Shown one piece after another: positions 46,732 through 58,840 of a stretch of 64,000 bases of DNA; the stretch's first letter is position 1; every line of letters begins with the position of its first letter. Made by a program: the position numbers and the translations under genes. The DNA is from Ehretia macrophylla (Eukaryota > Streptophyta > Magnoliopsida > Boraginales > Ehretiaceae): NCBI GenBank assembly GCA_037974665.1, contig CM075780.1, forward strand, positions 7,767,660 through 7,831,659. Reading direction: 5' to 3'. The notes under the pieces are model-generated. The model worked only from the letters and a program-made list of their open reading frames with translations, made no database searches and was not told the origin of the DNA.

Positions 46732-47924
46732 TGTCACGCCCCAACCCGACCTATAAAGGTTAGACTAGGGTGTGATCTAAACATTCAAGTCCTTTCACAT
46801 TCTTAATCATTCTAGGAGGTTTACACTTAACATTTTATTCTAGACTCCAAAATTTTTCAGAAATCCGGCAGCATAACGGCTGTAATTGGGCTCTTTGTTT
46901 TGACCTAAAATTTCTAACATCCTCAAACTTTCAATTCACGTTCATTCCCGACTAGAGTTTACTATTTTATCATCAATTGAATTGCTTATTGGTTATTTCG
47001 ACGTCCCGTTTGATTTATAACCTAGCATGATACTATGTCTCGTTTTTCCATTTATCCTCGTTTCAAAATGTACCTGTTGATCTTAGCTTATTAGCGAGTA
47101 CCTGTTGAGATTGGATAAGTTCGTTTGCCTATTCCTTGGCTAAGCATCATAACCTATGATAGATACTAGTGATAATGAAAGCAAAACGATCATAGTATGT
47201 CTAGTATCAGTCTACTTAATATAAGTACAAACCAAAATTAGACCCCAAATTACAACGGGGGTCTTTTCCATTAGCAACAACAAGCAACGTAAGATAAGTG
47301 GTCTTCAAGCAGCACAAAATACACAAGTAGTCACGTTCAAGCAAAACAACAATAACAGGCAATCACTCCAGGGGTTCATCATTAGGTACATTGAGCTCGG
47401 GTTCCTGTACCTGTTCTTCTTCACCTGAAATGAGAAAAGAGGGTGAGTCCTTATGAACTCAGCGAGGGGGAACGAGAAATAAGTTTTTGAAACTCATTTT
47501 CCGGTTAAATTTATGAAAACCCTTTTCTCAAACATGAATACAATAGAAATACAAGTACAGAAATACAAGTACATAACAAGATTACCGGTCTTTCCTCCCC
47601 GAGGTTCTCTAGGATCCAAGCGGGAGTACTTATACACATAATAAAAAGGATACGGTGAGCTTTTGCTCTCAGATCAGTTTCAGAATTAGAAGTTGCAGCC
47701 GACTTCAAATCATTCCCCAAAACACGCCAGGTGGGTGTACTCCGGATGTACCCCAAAAGCCTACGACCCAACTCTCCGAGGAAGTCTAGCCCCCAAGCGA
47801 GAGAGGGAATGGGACCATGGTGGTCACGGTAACACCGGCAAGCCCGATGCCGCCCGGTGTGCGTGATCGCTACCATGCCGACAGGAAAGGTTGCAACCTT
47901 GTATGCAATTCACATTTATGACAG

Positions 47925-48218
47925 GTAATATATCACAGTAGGAGGAAAACAAAGTAGGTTGTCTCCGGACAGTCATAAGATTGCACATTGACCAAGTAAA
48001 CAGGCAGGGCACGATAAAACATGTAATATATCACAGTAGGAGGACAATAAAGTAGGTTGCCTCCAGACAGTCATAAGATTGCACATTGACCAAGTAAACA
48101 GGCAGGGCATGATAAAACAGGTAATATATCACAGTAGGAGGACAACAAAGTAGGTTGCCTCCGGACAGTCATAAGATTGCACATTGACAGGTAGACAAGC
48201 AAGGCACGATATGACATG
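47925..48218 (-). repeat. Three 98-bp tandem repeats in the solo LTR
   Basis: Copies start at 47925, 48023 and 48121, each opening GTAATATATCACAGTAGGAG. The first two are almost identical and the third diverges in its last 30 bp. Each copy contains AGTAGGTTG.CTCC, related to a single-copy stretch at about 25018-25045 of element 1. Confidence 0.9.
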
Positions 48219-49763
48219 AAAATTTCACTTGAAGGCATATAGAGTTATATGAAAATTAAACGGGCAGCCATGTAACACATGTAAAACAGGCCATATAACT
48301 CATTAAGAAGTCCACGTGATCAAGTGATAAGATTATTCAACATGCAATGACATCAATCATGGGTTCGGGTGCAAGAAAAGCTTATTTGTCAACATGCAAT
48401 GGTCAAAATTCCATTTGAAGTTATAAGACATTAACGGGCAGCCCACTAAGCATATAATTTCCACACAATATCCAAAGGATCAACACTTAGCAAGACTACC
48501 TAGTCATTAGGGTTTCCGTTTCATGCTTAACCGCGTGATTAAACCCTAAGTCAACTCAAAATCATTCTCAAGTCATGCATCATTCAATTCAAACATCCTC
48601 AAGTACCCAAAACAGTCCACACAACATTCCAACACCACAATTCCAAGCAATTAGTACCACAAGAGAGGTTACATCAATTTTCCAAGCATATAGCTAAGTG
48701 AAACCTTTACTGCAATAGGCTGTTTTCTCACAATCAATAGGATAACCAAACAATCTCCAAATCCAGTGAATAAGATGTCAAATTAAATCTTAACAAGTTA
48801 ACTAAAATCAGAAACAAACCTTGCATCAATTGGAGTTCGGGATCATTAGATATTGCCGAAACAGTGGAATAGCTCAAAACTGTCTAGATTTGCATACTTT
48901 TCAGAAATGGACGTTTTTGAGGTCCTTAGGGTCAATTTTAGCTTTGGTCCATTTCTGAAAAAATTGTCCATAACTGAAAAATCTAGCAGTACACCAAATT
49001 TCATGCGTTTTGGGAAACTTTTACTAAGTCAAATATGGTTCGTTCCACAAGGTCAGTGCATCTGCCAAAACCTGATTCATTTTTCCAGATTTCCAGATTT
49101 GGTCACATTTTAATGATTTGCCATTTTGAGGACCTTAGAGTCAAAATTAGCTTCAGCCTATTTCTGGGAAAAATTTTCAAAACTGTCCAAACTAGTCACC
49201 TACTCAAGCATTTTCAACATCATTTGCTTAGCTAAACTTACCTCGAACAGACTGGTCAGAGAGCTGTCATCCATTTCGACTTCACCTAGCATCATTTTCA
49301 AGCCAAGATCTTGCCATGCATGGTTGTTTAAGCTTATGAACAACCATATATCTCAAGTACATAAGCAAATACACACATTTATGAGCATGCATGTGAGTTT
49401 TTAAACAGTTTTCAAAAGATTTTAACCCTCACCTTAGCAATCAACCACAAAGATGCACAAAAACTTGTTGAAGCTTCAAATCTCTTCTTCTTCTTGCTTA
49501 GCCGAGATTCCAACTTGGTTTCTCTATTTTTCCTAGCTTAGTGATCAATCTCTTAGCACAATCATGAGGTTAGAACAAGAAGAAAAGAAATGGAAGCCAA
49601 GAAAACTCACCTAGGCCGAAAATGGTGACTCAAAATGCTTGCATGTGTGTTTCTTGCATCCTAGCTTGCTTGGGTGAGTTTCTTTGCTTGTGGTTTGTCT
49701 TGATGCACCATAGGATGATGAAGATGAGCTAAGAAGTGGAGAGAACTCAGCCAAAACCGAAAT
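48219..49763 (-). other. Solo LTR interior, no gene seen
   Basis: AT-rich sequence without recognisable domains. Two related stretches near 48900-48990 and 49120-49190 both contain GAGG.CCTTAG.GTCAA and a TTTCTG.GAAAAA segment, pointing to an old internal duplication of about 220 bp. The short open frames here share that duplication and have no known product. Confidence 0.6.
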
Positions 49764-49829
49764 GGAGAGAGAGAGTGAGAGGGAGAGAGAGAAAATGTGA
49801 GGAAAGTGAGAGAAATGAGAGAAAAATGA
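49764..49829. repeat. GA-rich microsatellite-like tract
   Basis: Imperfect GAGAGA run on the + strand (CT-rich on the element's own strand), interrupted by GTGA and GGGA. CT-rich tracts are common in plant promoters and leaders; no function can be shown. Confidence 0.8.
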
Positions 49830-50299
49830 GGCTTTTGCAATTTTTTGAGCATGTGGTCAGCCTTGGGCTTCCAAATCTGAATTTTTGTGTCTTCAAGGTG
49901 GAATTTGAAATGTTAGCATGGGCCATGAGTGGTTTGGTCGAAAATGAGAGGAAATTGAGGTGGTTTTGGGCAATTTTTTTAGGCATTGATAAGTGTTTTT
50001 GTGTCATGAATTGTCTAGAATCATTTTGAATTAAACATGCATGCAAAAATCTGATTTTGTGTCATCTTTTGAATTGTTTTAACATGTGTGTAAGAGAATG
50101 TTGGGTATTTAGGGATTTTAGGTAGAATAGAATATAGGGTATGTTTAGAGGTTTGTGAGATTTTGTCTTGTAGTGAGTTTAAAATATAATATTTAGGTGT
50201 TAGTGGATTTTGTAGAGATTTGAATTAGGATTATAATAATAGTTAGTGGATTGTGTAGGATTATTTTATTGTCTTGTGCTTTGTGTAGGATTCTTTATT

Positions 50300-50766
50300 G
50301 ATTAGCGTGGTGGCACGCTTTCCTAAGTCTAGGGCACGCACTATGAGACATACACAGAAATCAATACAGGGCACGAATCACGAGGTAGACACGAACTACG
50401 AGGTAAGACACGGACTTCAAGACTAATGCACGCAATCCTAGGTGAATGCACGTAAAACAAATGCAAGGCACGTAATTCAATGTAATGCACGCAAATTGAG
50501 GTACGACTCTTAAACCTAGGTTAAGGTACGCAGTTCAAGGTTAGGGCACATGAAACGAGATAACGCACGTACATCGAGGTCATGGCACGTATTTCTAGGT
50601 ACCGCACGTGAGTTGGGGATTAGGGCACACTATTCTAGGTCAAGGCACGTATGACGAGGTATGCACGAAAACCAAGACAGGACACGTAATCCAAGGTCGG
50701 TCATATAATAGGGGTCTATGGCACGCAAATCAAGGTAACACACGTTATTCGGGGTCGGGCCTCACA
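50300..50766 (-). repeat. Degenerate short CACG repeats at the LTR 5' end
   Basis: About twenty loose copies of a phrase like GGCACGTAATTCAAGGTA at roughly 18-25 bp spacing, read on the + strand. The core CACG is best conserved and is often CACGT. The tract forms the first 460 bp of the LTR in its own orientation and stops at the LTR edge. Confidence 0.8.
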
Positions 50767-50771
50767 CTTTA
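50767..50771 (+). repeat. Target site duplication CTTTA, right copy
   Basis: Follows the terminal CA and runs on into TCCACCAAATCTC, the ordinary spacer. Confidence 0.9.
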
Positions 50772-51284
50772 TCCACCAAATCTCTATTACTGAATCCCAC
50801 AGAACATTGGGCAAGACAACTTCGCTTCACGTAGAGGCTGGGCCCATAAACCGAGGGCATAGTGTTTGTGACCAGGTCTCCGTCGCTCCGGTGCCCATAA
50901 CTTTTGATCCGTAAGGAGTTACGTGGCGCACAGCATACCGTTGCAAAGCACTCTGAGAGCTCTACGACAGGGGCACCCAGCTTGCTCGATGTACCCATTT
51001 TTGGAGCCCAAAATCGAACGTTTTCATCCGTTTCAGGCCATTTTTCTTCTTTTGCTCTGTTTTTTCATCCCGGATCGTACGTCGTGAACTGTTAAAAGAG
51101 CAAAAACCTGACTCGCAGGACATCAGAGGGCCCTACAACGTGTGGACATCACATCTTGCGAGGATGCTGCGTTGTTGAAGCGAATGGGTTGTCGTTAAGC
51201 CCATTGGGCCTTTCGAATGGGCCATCTCTCTAGGCTAGGATTGTGAACCGTTAACACATATAGGAATTGTGCCCTCAACATGAC

Positions 51285-51404
51285 GGGTGCGATCATACCA
51301 GCACTAATGCACCGGATCCCATCAGAACTCCGAAGTTAAGCGTGCTTGGGCAAGAGTAGTACTAGGATGGGTGACCCCTTGGGAAGTCCTCGTGTTGCAC
51401 CACC
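51285..51404 (+). rRNA. 5S rRNA: 5S rRNA, unit 58
   Basis: Changes: G68A, C95T, C118A. TATA-like box ATATAGG. First half of a two-unit duplication with unit 60. Confidence 0.94.
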
Positions 51405-51960
51405 TTTTCAATTTTTTTTGCCCCGGTTAGGGTTGCCAAGATACTTTATCCACCAAATCTCTATTACTAAATCCCACGGAACATTGAGCAAGACAACTTC
51501 GCTTCACGTAGAGGCTGGGCCCGCAAACCGAGGGCGTAGGGTTTGTGACCAGGTCTCCGTCGCTCCGGTGCCCATAACTTTTGATCCGTAAGGAGTTACG
51601 CGGCGCACAACATACCGTTGCAAAGCTCTCTGAGAGCTATACGAAGGGTGCTCCCAGCTTGCTCGCTGTGCCCATTTTTGGAGCCCAAAATCGAACGTGT
51701 TCATCAGTTTCAGGCCACTTTTCTTCTTTTGCTCTATTTTTCCGTCCCAGATCGTACGTCGTGAATTGTTAAAAGGACGACAACCTGACTCGCAGGACAT
51801 CAGAGGGCCCTACAATGTGTTGATATCCGTCTTGCGAGGATGCTGCGTTGTTGAAGTAGATGGGTTGTCGTTAAGCCCACTGGGCCTTTTGAATGGGCCA
51901 TCTCTCTAGGCTGGGACTGTGAACCGTTAACACATATAGGAATTGTGCCCTCAACATGAC

Positions 51961-52078
51961 GGGTGCGATCATACCAGCACTAATGCACAGAATCCCATCA
52001 GAACTCCAAAGTTAAGCGTGCTTGGGCGAGAGTAGTACTAGGATGGGTGACCCCTTGGGAAGCCCTCGTGTTGCACCC
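51961..52078 (+). rRNA. 5S rRNA: 5S rRNA, unit 59
   Basis: Changes: C29A, G31A, G48A, C95T, T103C and two Cs missing at the 3' end (118 nt). Same set as unit 61. Confidence 0.92.
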
Positions 52079-52636
52079 TTTTTCAATTTTTTTTGCCCTG
52101 GTTAGGGTTGACAAGATACTTTATCCACCAAATCTCTATTACTGAATCCCACAGAACATTGGGCAAGACAACTTCGCTTCACGTAGAGGATGGGCCATCA
52201 AACCGAGGGCGTAGGGTTTGTGACCAGGTCTCCGTCGCTCCGGTGCCCATAACTTTTGATACGTAAGGAGTTACGCGGCGCACAACATACCGTTGCAAAG
52301 CTCTCTGAGAGCTCTACGACAGGGGCAGCTAGCATACTGGCTGTGCCCCCTTTTGGAGCCCAAAATCGAACATTTTCATCAGTTTCAGGCCACTTTTCTT
52401 CTTTTGCTCTGTTTTTTCGTCCCGGATCATACGTCGTGAACTGTTAAAAGGACGACAACCTGACTCGTGGGACATCACAGGGCCCTACAATGTGTTGATA
52501 TCACGTCTTGCGAGGATGCTGCGTTGTTGAAGCGGATGGGTTGTCGTTAAGCCCATTGGGCCTTCTGAATGGGCCATCTCTCTAGGCTGGGACTGTGAAC
52601 CGTTAACACATATAGGAATTATGCCCTCAACGTGAC

Positions 52637-52756
52637 GGGTGCGATCATACCAGCACTAATGCACCGGATCCCATCGGAACTTCAAAGTTAAGCCTGCTTG
52701 GGCGAGAGTAGTACTAGGATGGGTGACCCCCTGGGAAGTCCTCGTGTTGCACCCCC
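52637..52756 (+). rRNA. 5S rRNA: 5S rRNA, unit 60
   Basis: Changes: A40G, C46T, G48A, G58C. A40G with G48A is shared with unit 62. TATA-like box ATATAGG. Confidence 0.93.
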
Positions 52757-53313
52757 TTTTCAATTTTTTTTGCCCTGGTTAGGGTTGCCAAGATACTTTA
52801 TCCACCAAATCTCTATTACTGAATTCCACGGAACATTGAGCAAGACAACTTCGCTTCACGTAGAGGCTGGGCCCGCAAACCGATGGCGTAGGGTTTGTGA
52901 CCAGGTCTCCGTCGCTCCGGTGCCCATAACTTTTGATCTGTAAGGAGTTATGCGGCGCACAACATACCGTTGCAAAGCTCTCTGAGAGCTATACAAAGGG
53001 TGCTCCCAGCTTGCTCGCTGTGCCCATTTTTGGAGCCCAAAATCGAACAAGTTCATCAGTTTCAGGCCAATTTTCTTCTTTTACTCTATTTTTCCGTCCC
53101 AGATCGTACGTCGTGAATTGTTAAAAGGACGACAACCTGACTCGCGGGACATCAGAGGGCCCTACAATGTTTTGATATCACGTCTTGCGAGGATGCTGCG
53201 TTGTTGAAGCAGATGGGTTGTCGTTAAGCCCACTGGGCCTTTTGAATGGGCCATCTCTCTAGGCTGGGACTGTGAACCGTTAACAAATATAGGAATTGTG
53301 CCCTCAACATGAC

Positions 53314-53431
53314 GGGTACGATCATACCAGCACTAATGCACAGAATCCCATCAGAACTCAAAAGTTAAGCGTGCTTGGGCGAGAGTAGTACTAGGATGGG
53401 TGACCCCTTGGGAAGCCCTCGTGTTGCACCC
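53314..53431 (+). rRNA. 5S rRNA: 5S rRNA, unit 61
   Basis: Changes: G5A, C29A, G31A, C47A, G48A, C95T, T103C, two Cs short (118 nt). Sister of unit 59. Confidence 0.91.
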
Positions 53432-53988
53432 TTTTTCAATTTTTTTTGCCCTGGTTAGGGTTGACAAGATACTTTATTCACCAAATCTCTATTACTGCAT
53501 CCCACATAACATTGGGCAAGACAACTTCGCTTCACATAGAGGCTGGGCTATCAAACCGAGGGCGTAGGGTTTGTGACCAGGTCTCCGTCGCTCCGGTGCC
53601 CATAACTTTTGATCCGTAAGGAGTTACGCGGCGCACAACATACCGTTGCAAAGCTCTCTGAGAGCCTACGACAGGGGCAGCCAGCAAGCTGGCTGTGCCC
53701 CTTTTTGGAGCCCAAAATCGAACATTTTCATCAGTTTCAGGCCACTTTTCTTCTTTTGCTCTGTTTTTTCGTCCCGGATCGTAAGTCGTGAACTGTTAAA
53801 AGGACGACAACCTGACTCGTGGGACATCAGAGGGCCCTACAATGTGTTGATATCACGTCTTGCGAGGATGCTGCGTTGTTGAAGCGGATGGGTTGTCATT
53901 AAGCCCATTGGGCCTTTTGAATGGGCCATCTCTCTAGGCTGGGACTGTGAACCGTTAACACATATAGGAATTGTGCCCTCAACATGAC

Positions 53989-54108
53989 GGGTGCGATCAT
54001 ACCAGCACTAATGCACCGGATCCCATCGAAACTCCAAAGTTAAGCGTGCTTGGGCGAGAGTAGTACTAGGATGGGTGACCCCCTGGGAAGTCCTCGTGTT
54101 GCACCCCC
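53989..54108 (+). rRNA. 5S rRNA: 5S rRNA, unit 62
   Basis: Changes: A40G, G41A, G48A. TATA-like box ATATAGG. Confidence 0.94.
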
Positions 54109-54664
54109 TTTTTAATTTTTTTTGCCCTGGTTAGGGTTGCCAAGATACATTATCCACCAAATCTCTATTACTGAATCCCACGGAACATTGGGCCAGACAA
54201 CTTCGCTTCACGTAGAGGCTGGGCCAGCAAACCGAGGGCGTAGGGTTTGTGACCAGGTCTCCGTCGCTCCGGTGCCCATAACTTTTGATCCTTAAGGACT
54301 TATGCGGCGCACAACATACCGTTGCAAAGCTCTCTGAGAGCTCTACGACGGGGGCAGCCAGCTTGCTCACTGTGCCCTTTTTGGAGCCCAAAATTGAACG
54401 TTTTCATCAGTTTTAGGCCACTTTTCTTCTTTTGCTATGTTTTTCCGTCCCGGATCATACGTTGTGAACTGTTAAAAGGACCACAACCTGACTCGCGGGA
54501 CATCAGAGGGCCTTACAACGTGTGGATATCACGTCTTGTGAGGATGCTGTGTTGTTGAAGCGGATGGGTTGTCGTTAAGCCCATTGGGCCTTTTGAATGG
54601 GATATCTCTTTAGGCTGGGACTGTGAACCGTTAACACATATAGGAATTGTGCCCTCAAGATGAC

Positions 54665-54784
54665 GGGTGCGATCATACCAGCACTAATGCACCGGATCCC
54701 ATCAGAACTCCGAAGTTTAGCGTGCTTGGGCGAGAGTAGTACTACGATGGGTGACCCCCTGGGAAGTCCTCATGTTGCACCCTC
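54665..54784 (+). rRNA. 5S rRNA: 5S rRNA, unit 63
   Basis: Changes: A54T, G81C, G108A, C119T. Shares A54T and C119T with units 44 and 64. Confidence 0.93.
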
Positions 54785-55341
54785 TTTTCAATTTTTTTTG
54801 CCCTGGTTAGGGTTGCCAAGATACTTTATCCACCAAATCTCTATTACAGAATCCCACGGAACATTGGGCAAGACAACTTTGTTTCACGTAGAGGCTGGGC
54901 CCGCAAATCGAGGGCGTAGGGTTTGTGACCAGGTCTTCGTCGCTTCGGTACCCATAACTTTTGATCTGTAAGGAGTTACGCGGCGCACAGCATACCGTTG
55001 CAAAGCTCTCTAAGAGCTCTACGACGAAGGCAGTCTGCATGCTCGCTGTGCCATTTTTTGGAGCCCAAAATCGAACGTTTTCATCAGTTTCTGGCCACTT
55101 TTCTGCTTTTGCTCTATTTTTTCATCCCGGATCGTACGTCGTGAACTGTTAAAAGGACAACAACCTGACTCGCAGGACATCAGAGGGCCCTACAACGTGT
55201 TGATATCATGTCTTGTGAGGATGCTGCGTTGTTGAAGCGGATGGGTTGTCGTTAAGCCCATTGGGCCTTTTGAATGGGCCATCTCTTTAGGCTGGGACTG
55301 TGAACCGTTAGCACATATAAGAATTGTGCCCTCAACATGAC

Positions 55342-55461
55342 GAGTGCGATCATACCAGCACTAATGCACCGGATCCCATCAGAACTCCGAAGTTTAGCGT
55401 GCTTGGGCGAGAGTAGTACTAGGATGGGTAACCCCTTGGGAAGTCCTCGTGTTGCACCCTC
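55342..55461 (+). rRNA. 5S rRNA: 5S rRNA, unit 64
   Basis: Changes: G2A, A54T, G89A, C95T, C119T. TATA-like box ATATAAG. Confidence 0.92.
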
Positions 55462-56018
55462 TTCTCAATTTTTTTTGACCTGGTTAAGGTTGCCAAGATA
55501 GTTTATCCAACAAATCTCTATTACTGAATCCCATGGAACATTGGGCAAGACAACTTAGCTTCACGTAGTGGCTGGGCCCGCAAACCGAGGGCGTAGGGTT
55601 TTTGACCAGGTCTCCGTTACTCCGGTGCCCATAACTTTTGATCCATAAGGAGTTACGCGGAGCACAGCATACCGTTGCAAAGCTCTCTGAGAGCTCTACG
55701 ACGGGGGTACCCAGTTTGCTCGCTGTGCCCGTTTTGGGAGCCCAAAATCGAACATTTTCATCAATTTCAGGCCACTTTTATTCTTTTGCTCTGTTTTTTC
55801 GTCCCGGATCGTACGTCATGAAATGATAAAAGAATGACAACCTGACTCGCGGGACATCAGAGGGCCCTACAATGTGTTGATATCACGTCTTGCGAGGATG
55901 CTGCGTTGTTGAACCAGATGGGTTATCGTTAAGCCCATTGGGCCTTTTGAATGGGCCATCTCTCTAGGCTGGGACAGTGAACCGTTAACACATATAGGAA
56001 TTGTGCACTCAACCTGAC

Positions 56019-56138
56019 GGGTGCGTTCATACCAGCACTAATGCACCGTATCCCATCTGAACTCCGAAGTTAAGCGTGCTTGGGCGAGAGTAGTACTATG
56101 ATGGGTGACCCCCCGCGAAGTCCTCGTGTTGCACCCCC
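56019..56138 (+). rRNA. 5S rRNA: 5S rRNA, unit 65
   Basis: Changes: A8T, G31T, A40T, G81T, T96C, G98C. Sister of unit 69 in a four-unit duplication. Confidence 0.91.
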
Positions 56139-56693
56139 TTTTCAATTTTTTTTGCGTTGGTTAGGGTTGCCAAGATACTTTATCTACCAAATCTCTATTA
56201 TTGAATCCCACGAAACATTGGGCAAGACAACTTCGCTTCACGTAGAGGCTGGCATGCAAACCGAGGGCGTAGGGTTTGTGACCAGGTCTTCGTTGCTCCG
56301 ATGCCCATAACTTTTGGTCCGTAAGGAGTTATGCGGCGACAGCATACCGTCGCAAAGCTCTCAGAGAGCTGTACGATGGGGGCACCCAGCTTTCTCGCTG
56401 TGCCCATTTTTGGTGCCCAAAATCGAACGTTTTCATCAATTTCATGCCACTTTTTTTCTTTTGATCTGTTTTTCCTTCCCGGATCTTACGTCGTGAACTT
56501 TTAAAAGGACGACAACCTGACACGCGGGACATCAGAGGGCTCTACAACGTGTTGATATCATGTCTTGCGAGGATGTTGCGTTGTTGAAGTGGATGGGTTG
56601 TCGTTAAGCCCATTGGGCCTTTTGAATGGGCCATCTCTCCAGGCTGGGACTGTGAATCGTTAACACATAAAGGAATTGTGCCCTCTACATGAG

Positions 56694-56813
56694 GGGTGCG
56701 ATCATACCAATACTATTGCACCGGATTCCATCAGAACTCTGAAGTTAAGCGTGCTTGGGCGAGAGTAGTACTAGGATGGGTGACCCCCAGGGAAGTCCTC
56801 GTGTTGCACCCGC
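56694..56813 (+). rRNA. 5S rRNA: 5S rRNA, unit 66
   Basis: Changes: G17A, C18T, A23T, C34T, C47T, T96A, C119G. The base at -1 is G instead of C, a variant shared only with unit 70. TATA-like box ATAAAGG. Confidence 0.91.
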
Positions 56814-57368
56814 TTTTCAATTTTTTTTGCCCTGGTTAGGGTTGACAAGATAATTTATCCACCAAATCTCTATTACTGAATCCCACGGAACATTGGGCAA
56901 GACAACTTCGCTTCACATAGAGGCTGGGCCGTAAACCGAGGGCGTAGGGTTTGTGACCAGGTCTTCGTTGCTCCGGTACCCATAACTTTTGGTCCGGAAG
57001 GAGTTATGCGGCGACAGCATACCGTCGCAAAGCTCTCAGAGAGCTCTATGATGGGGGCCCCCAGCTTTCTCGCTGTGCCCATTTTTGGTGCCCAATATCG
57101 AACGTTTTCATCAATTTTAGGCCACTTTTTTTCTTTTGCTCTGTTTTTCCTTCCCGGATCGTACGTCGTGAACTTTTAAAAGGACGACAACCTGACTCGC
57201 GGGACATCGGAGGGCTCTACAACGTGTTGATATCATGTCTTGCGAGGATGTTGCGTTGTTGAAGTGGATGGCTTGTCGTTAAGCCCATTGGGCCTTTTGA
57301 ATGGGTCATCTCTCCAGGCTGGGACTGTGAACCGTTAACACATATAGGAATTGTGCCCTCAACATGAC

Positions 57369-57488
57369 GGGTGCGATCATACCAGCACTAATGCACCGGA
57401 TTCCATCAGAACTCCGAAGTTAAGCGTGCTTGGGCGAGAGTAGTACTAGGATGGGTGACCCCCTAGGAAGTCCTCATGTTGCACCCCC
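57369..57488 (+). rRNA. 5S rRNA: 5S rRNA, unit 67
   Basis: Changes: C34T, G97A, G108A. TATA-like box ATATAGG. Confidence 0.94.
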
Positions 57489-58045
57489 TTTTCAATTTTT
57501 TTTGCCCTGGTTAGGGTTGCCAAAATAATTTATCCACCAAATCTCTATTACAGAATCCCACGGAACATTGGGCAAGACAACTTCGTTTCACGTAGAGGCT
57601 GGGCCCGCAAACCGAGGGAGTAGGGTTTGTGACCAGGTCTCCGTTGCTCCGGTGCCCATAACTTTTGATCCGTAAGGAGTTACACGGCGTACAGCATACC
57701 GTTGCAAAGCTCTCTGAGAGCTCTACGACGGGGGCACCCAGCTTGCTCGCTGTGCCAGTTTTTTGAGCCCAAAATCTAACATTTTCATCAATTTCAGGCC
57801 ACTTTTCTTCTTTTGCTCTGTTTTTCCGTCCGGGATCGTACGTCATGAACTGTTAAAAGGACGACAACCTGACTCGCGGGACATCAGAGGGCCCTACAAT
57901 GTGTTTATATCACGTCTTGCGAGGTTGCTGCGTTGTTGAACCGGATAGGTTGTCATTAAGCCCATTGGGCCTTTTGAATCGGACATCTCTCTAGGCTGGG
58001 ATTGTGAACCGTTAACACATATAGGAATTGTGCCCTCAACATGAC

Positions 58046-58164
58046 GGGTGCGATCATACCAGCACTAATGCACCGTATCCCATCTGAACTCCGAAGTTAA
58101 GCGTGCTTGGACGAGAGTAGTACTAGGATGGGTGACCCACTGGGAAGTCCTCGTGTTGCACCCC
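58046..58164 (+). rRNA. 5S rRNA: 5S rRNA, unit 68
   Basis: Changes: G31T, A40T, G66A, C94A, one C short at the 3' end. TATA-like box ATATAGG. Confidence 0.93.
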
Positions 58165-58721
58165 TTTTTCAATTTTTTTTGCGCTGGTTAGGGTTACAAA
58201 GATACTTTATCTACCAAATCTCTATTACTGAATCCCACGAAACATTGGGCAAGACAACTTCGCTTCACGTAGAGGCTGGCACGCAAACCGAGGGCGTAGG
58301 GTTTGTGACCAGGTCTCCGTTGCTCCGGTGCCCATAACTTTTGATCCGAAAGGAGTTACGTGGCGCACAGCATACCGTTGCAAAGCTCTCTGAGAGCTCT
58401 ACGACAGGGGCACCCAGCTTGCTTGCTGTGCCAGTTTTTGGAGCCCAAAATCGAACATTTTCATCAATTTCAGGCCACTTTTCTTCCTTTGCTCTGTTTT
58501 TCCGTCCCGGATCGTACGTCATGAACTGTTAAAAGGACGACAACCTGACTCGCGGGACATCAGACGGCCCTACAATGTGTTGATATCACGTCTTGCGAGG
58601 ATGCTGCGTTGTTGAACCTGATGGGTTGTCGTTAAGCCCATTGGGCCTTTTGAATGGGCCATCTCTCTAGGCTAGGACTGTGAACCGTTAACACATATAG
58701 GCATTGTGCCCTCAACATGAT

Positions 58722-58840
58722 GGGTGCGATCATACCAGCACTAATGCACCGTATCCCATCTGAACTCCAAAGTTAACCGTGCTTGGGCGAGAGTAGTACT
58801 AGGATGGGTGACCCCCTGGGAAGTCCTTGTGTTGCACCCC
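58722..58840 (+). rRNA. 5S rRNA: 5S rRNA, unit 69
   Basis: Changes: G31T, A40T, G48A, G56C, C107T, one C short; T at -1. Sister of unit 65. Confidence 0.92.

Larger units (their letters stand above)
46732..50766 (-). mobile_element. Solo LTR, gypsy-like (element 2)
   Basis: 4035 bp, bounded by TG...CA and a 5-bp CTTTA duplication. Read on the - strand it starts TGTGAGGCCCGACCCC and ends TTGGGGCGTGACA, the same end type as element 1. I see no second LTR copy, primer site, polypurine tract or pol domain inside, so it fits a solo LTR left by recombination between the two LTRs of a longer element. An element with very short LTRs is less likely. The segment 47737-47860 is clearly related to 25180-25271 of element 1 in the opposite orientation. 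Excision with one duplication restores 677 bp between genes 46568 and 51285. Confidence 0.85.

Noticed and set aside
49661-50046. Serine/leucine- and arginine/glutamate-rich open frames around 49661-50046 on both strands
   Set aside because: They arise from the GA-rich tract read on either strand. Composition explains them.
46732-50766. DNA transposon or MITE
   Set aside because: There are no terminal inverted repeats beyond short GC-rich similarity. TG...CA ends, a 5-bp duplication and relatedness to the LTR of element 1 favour a solo LTR.
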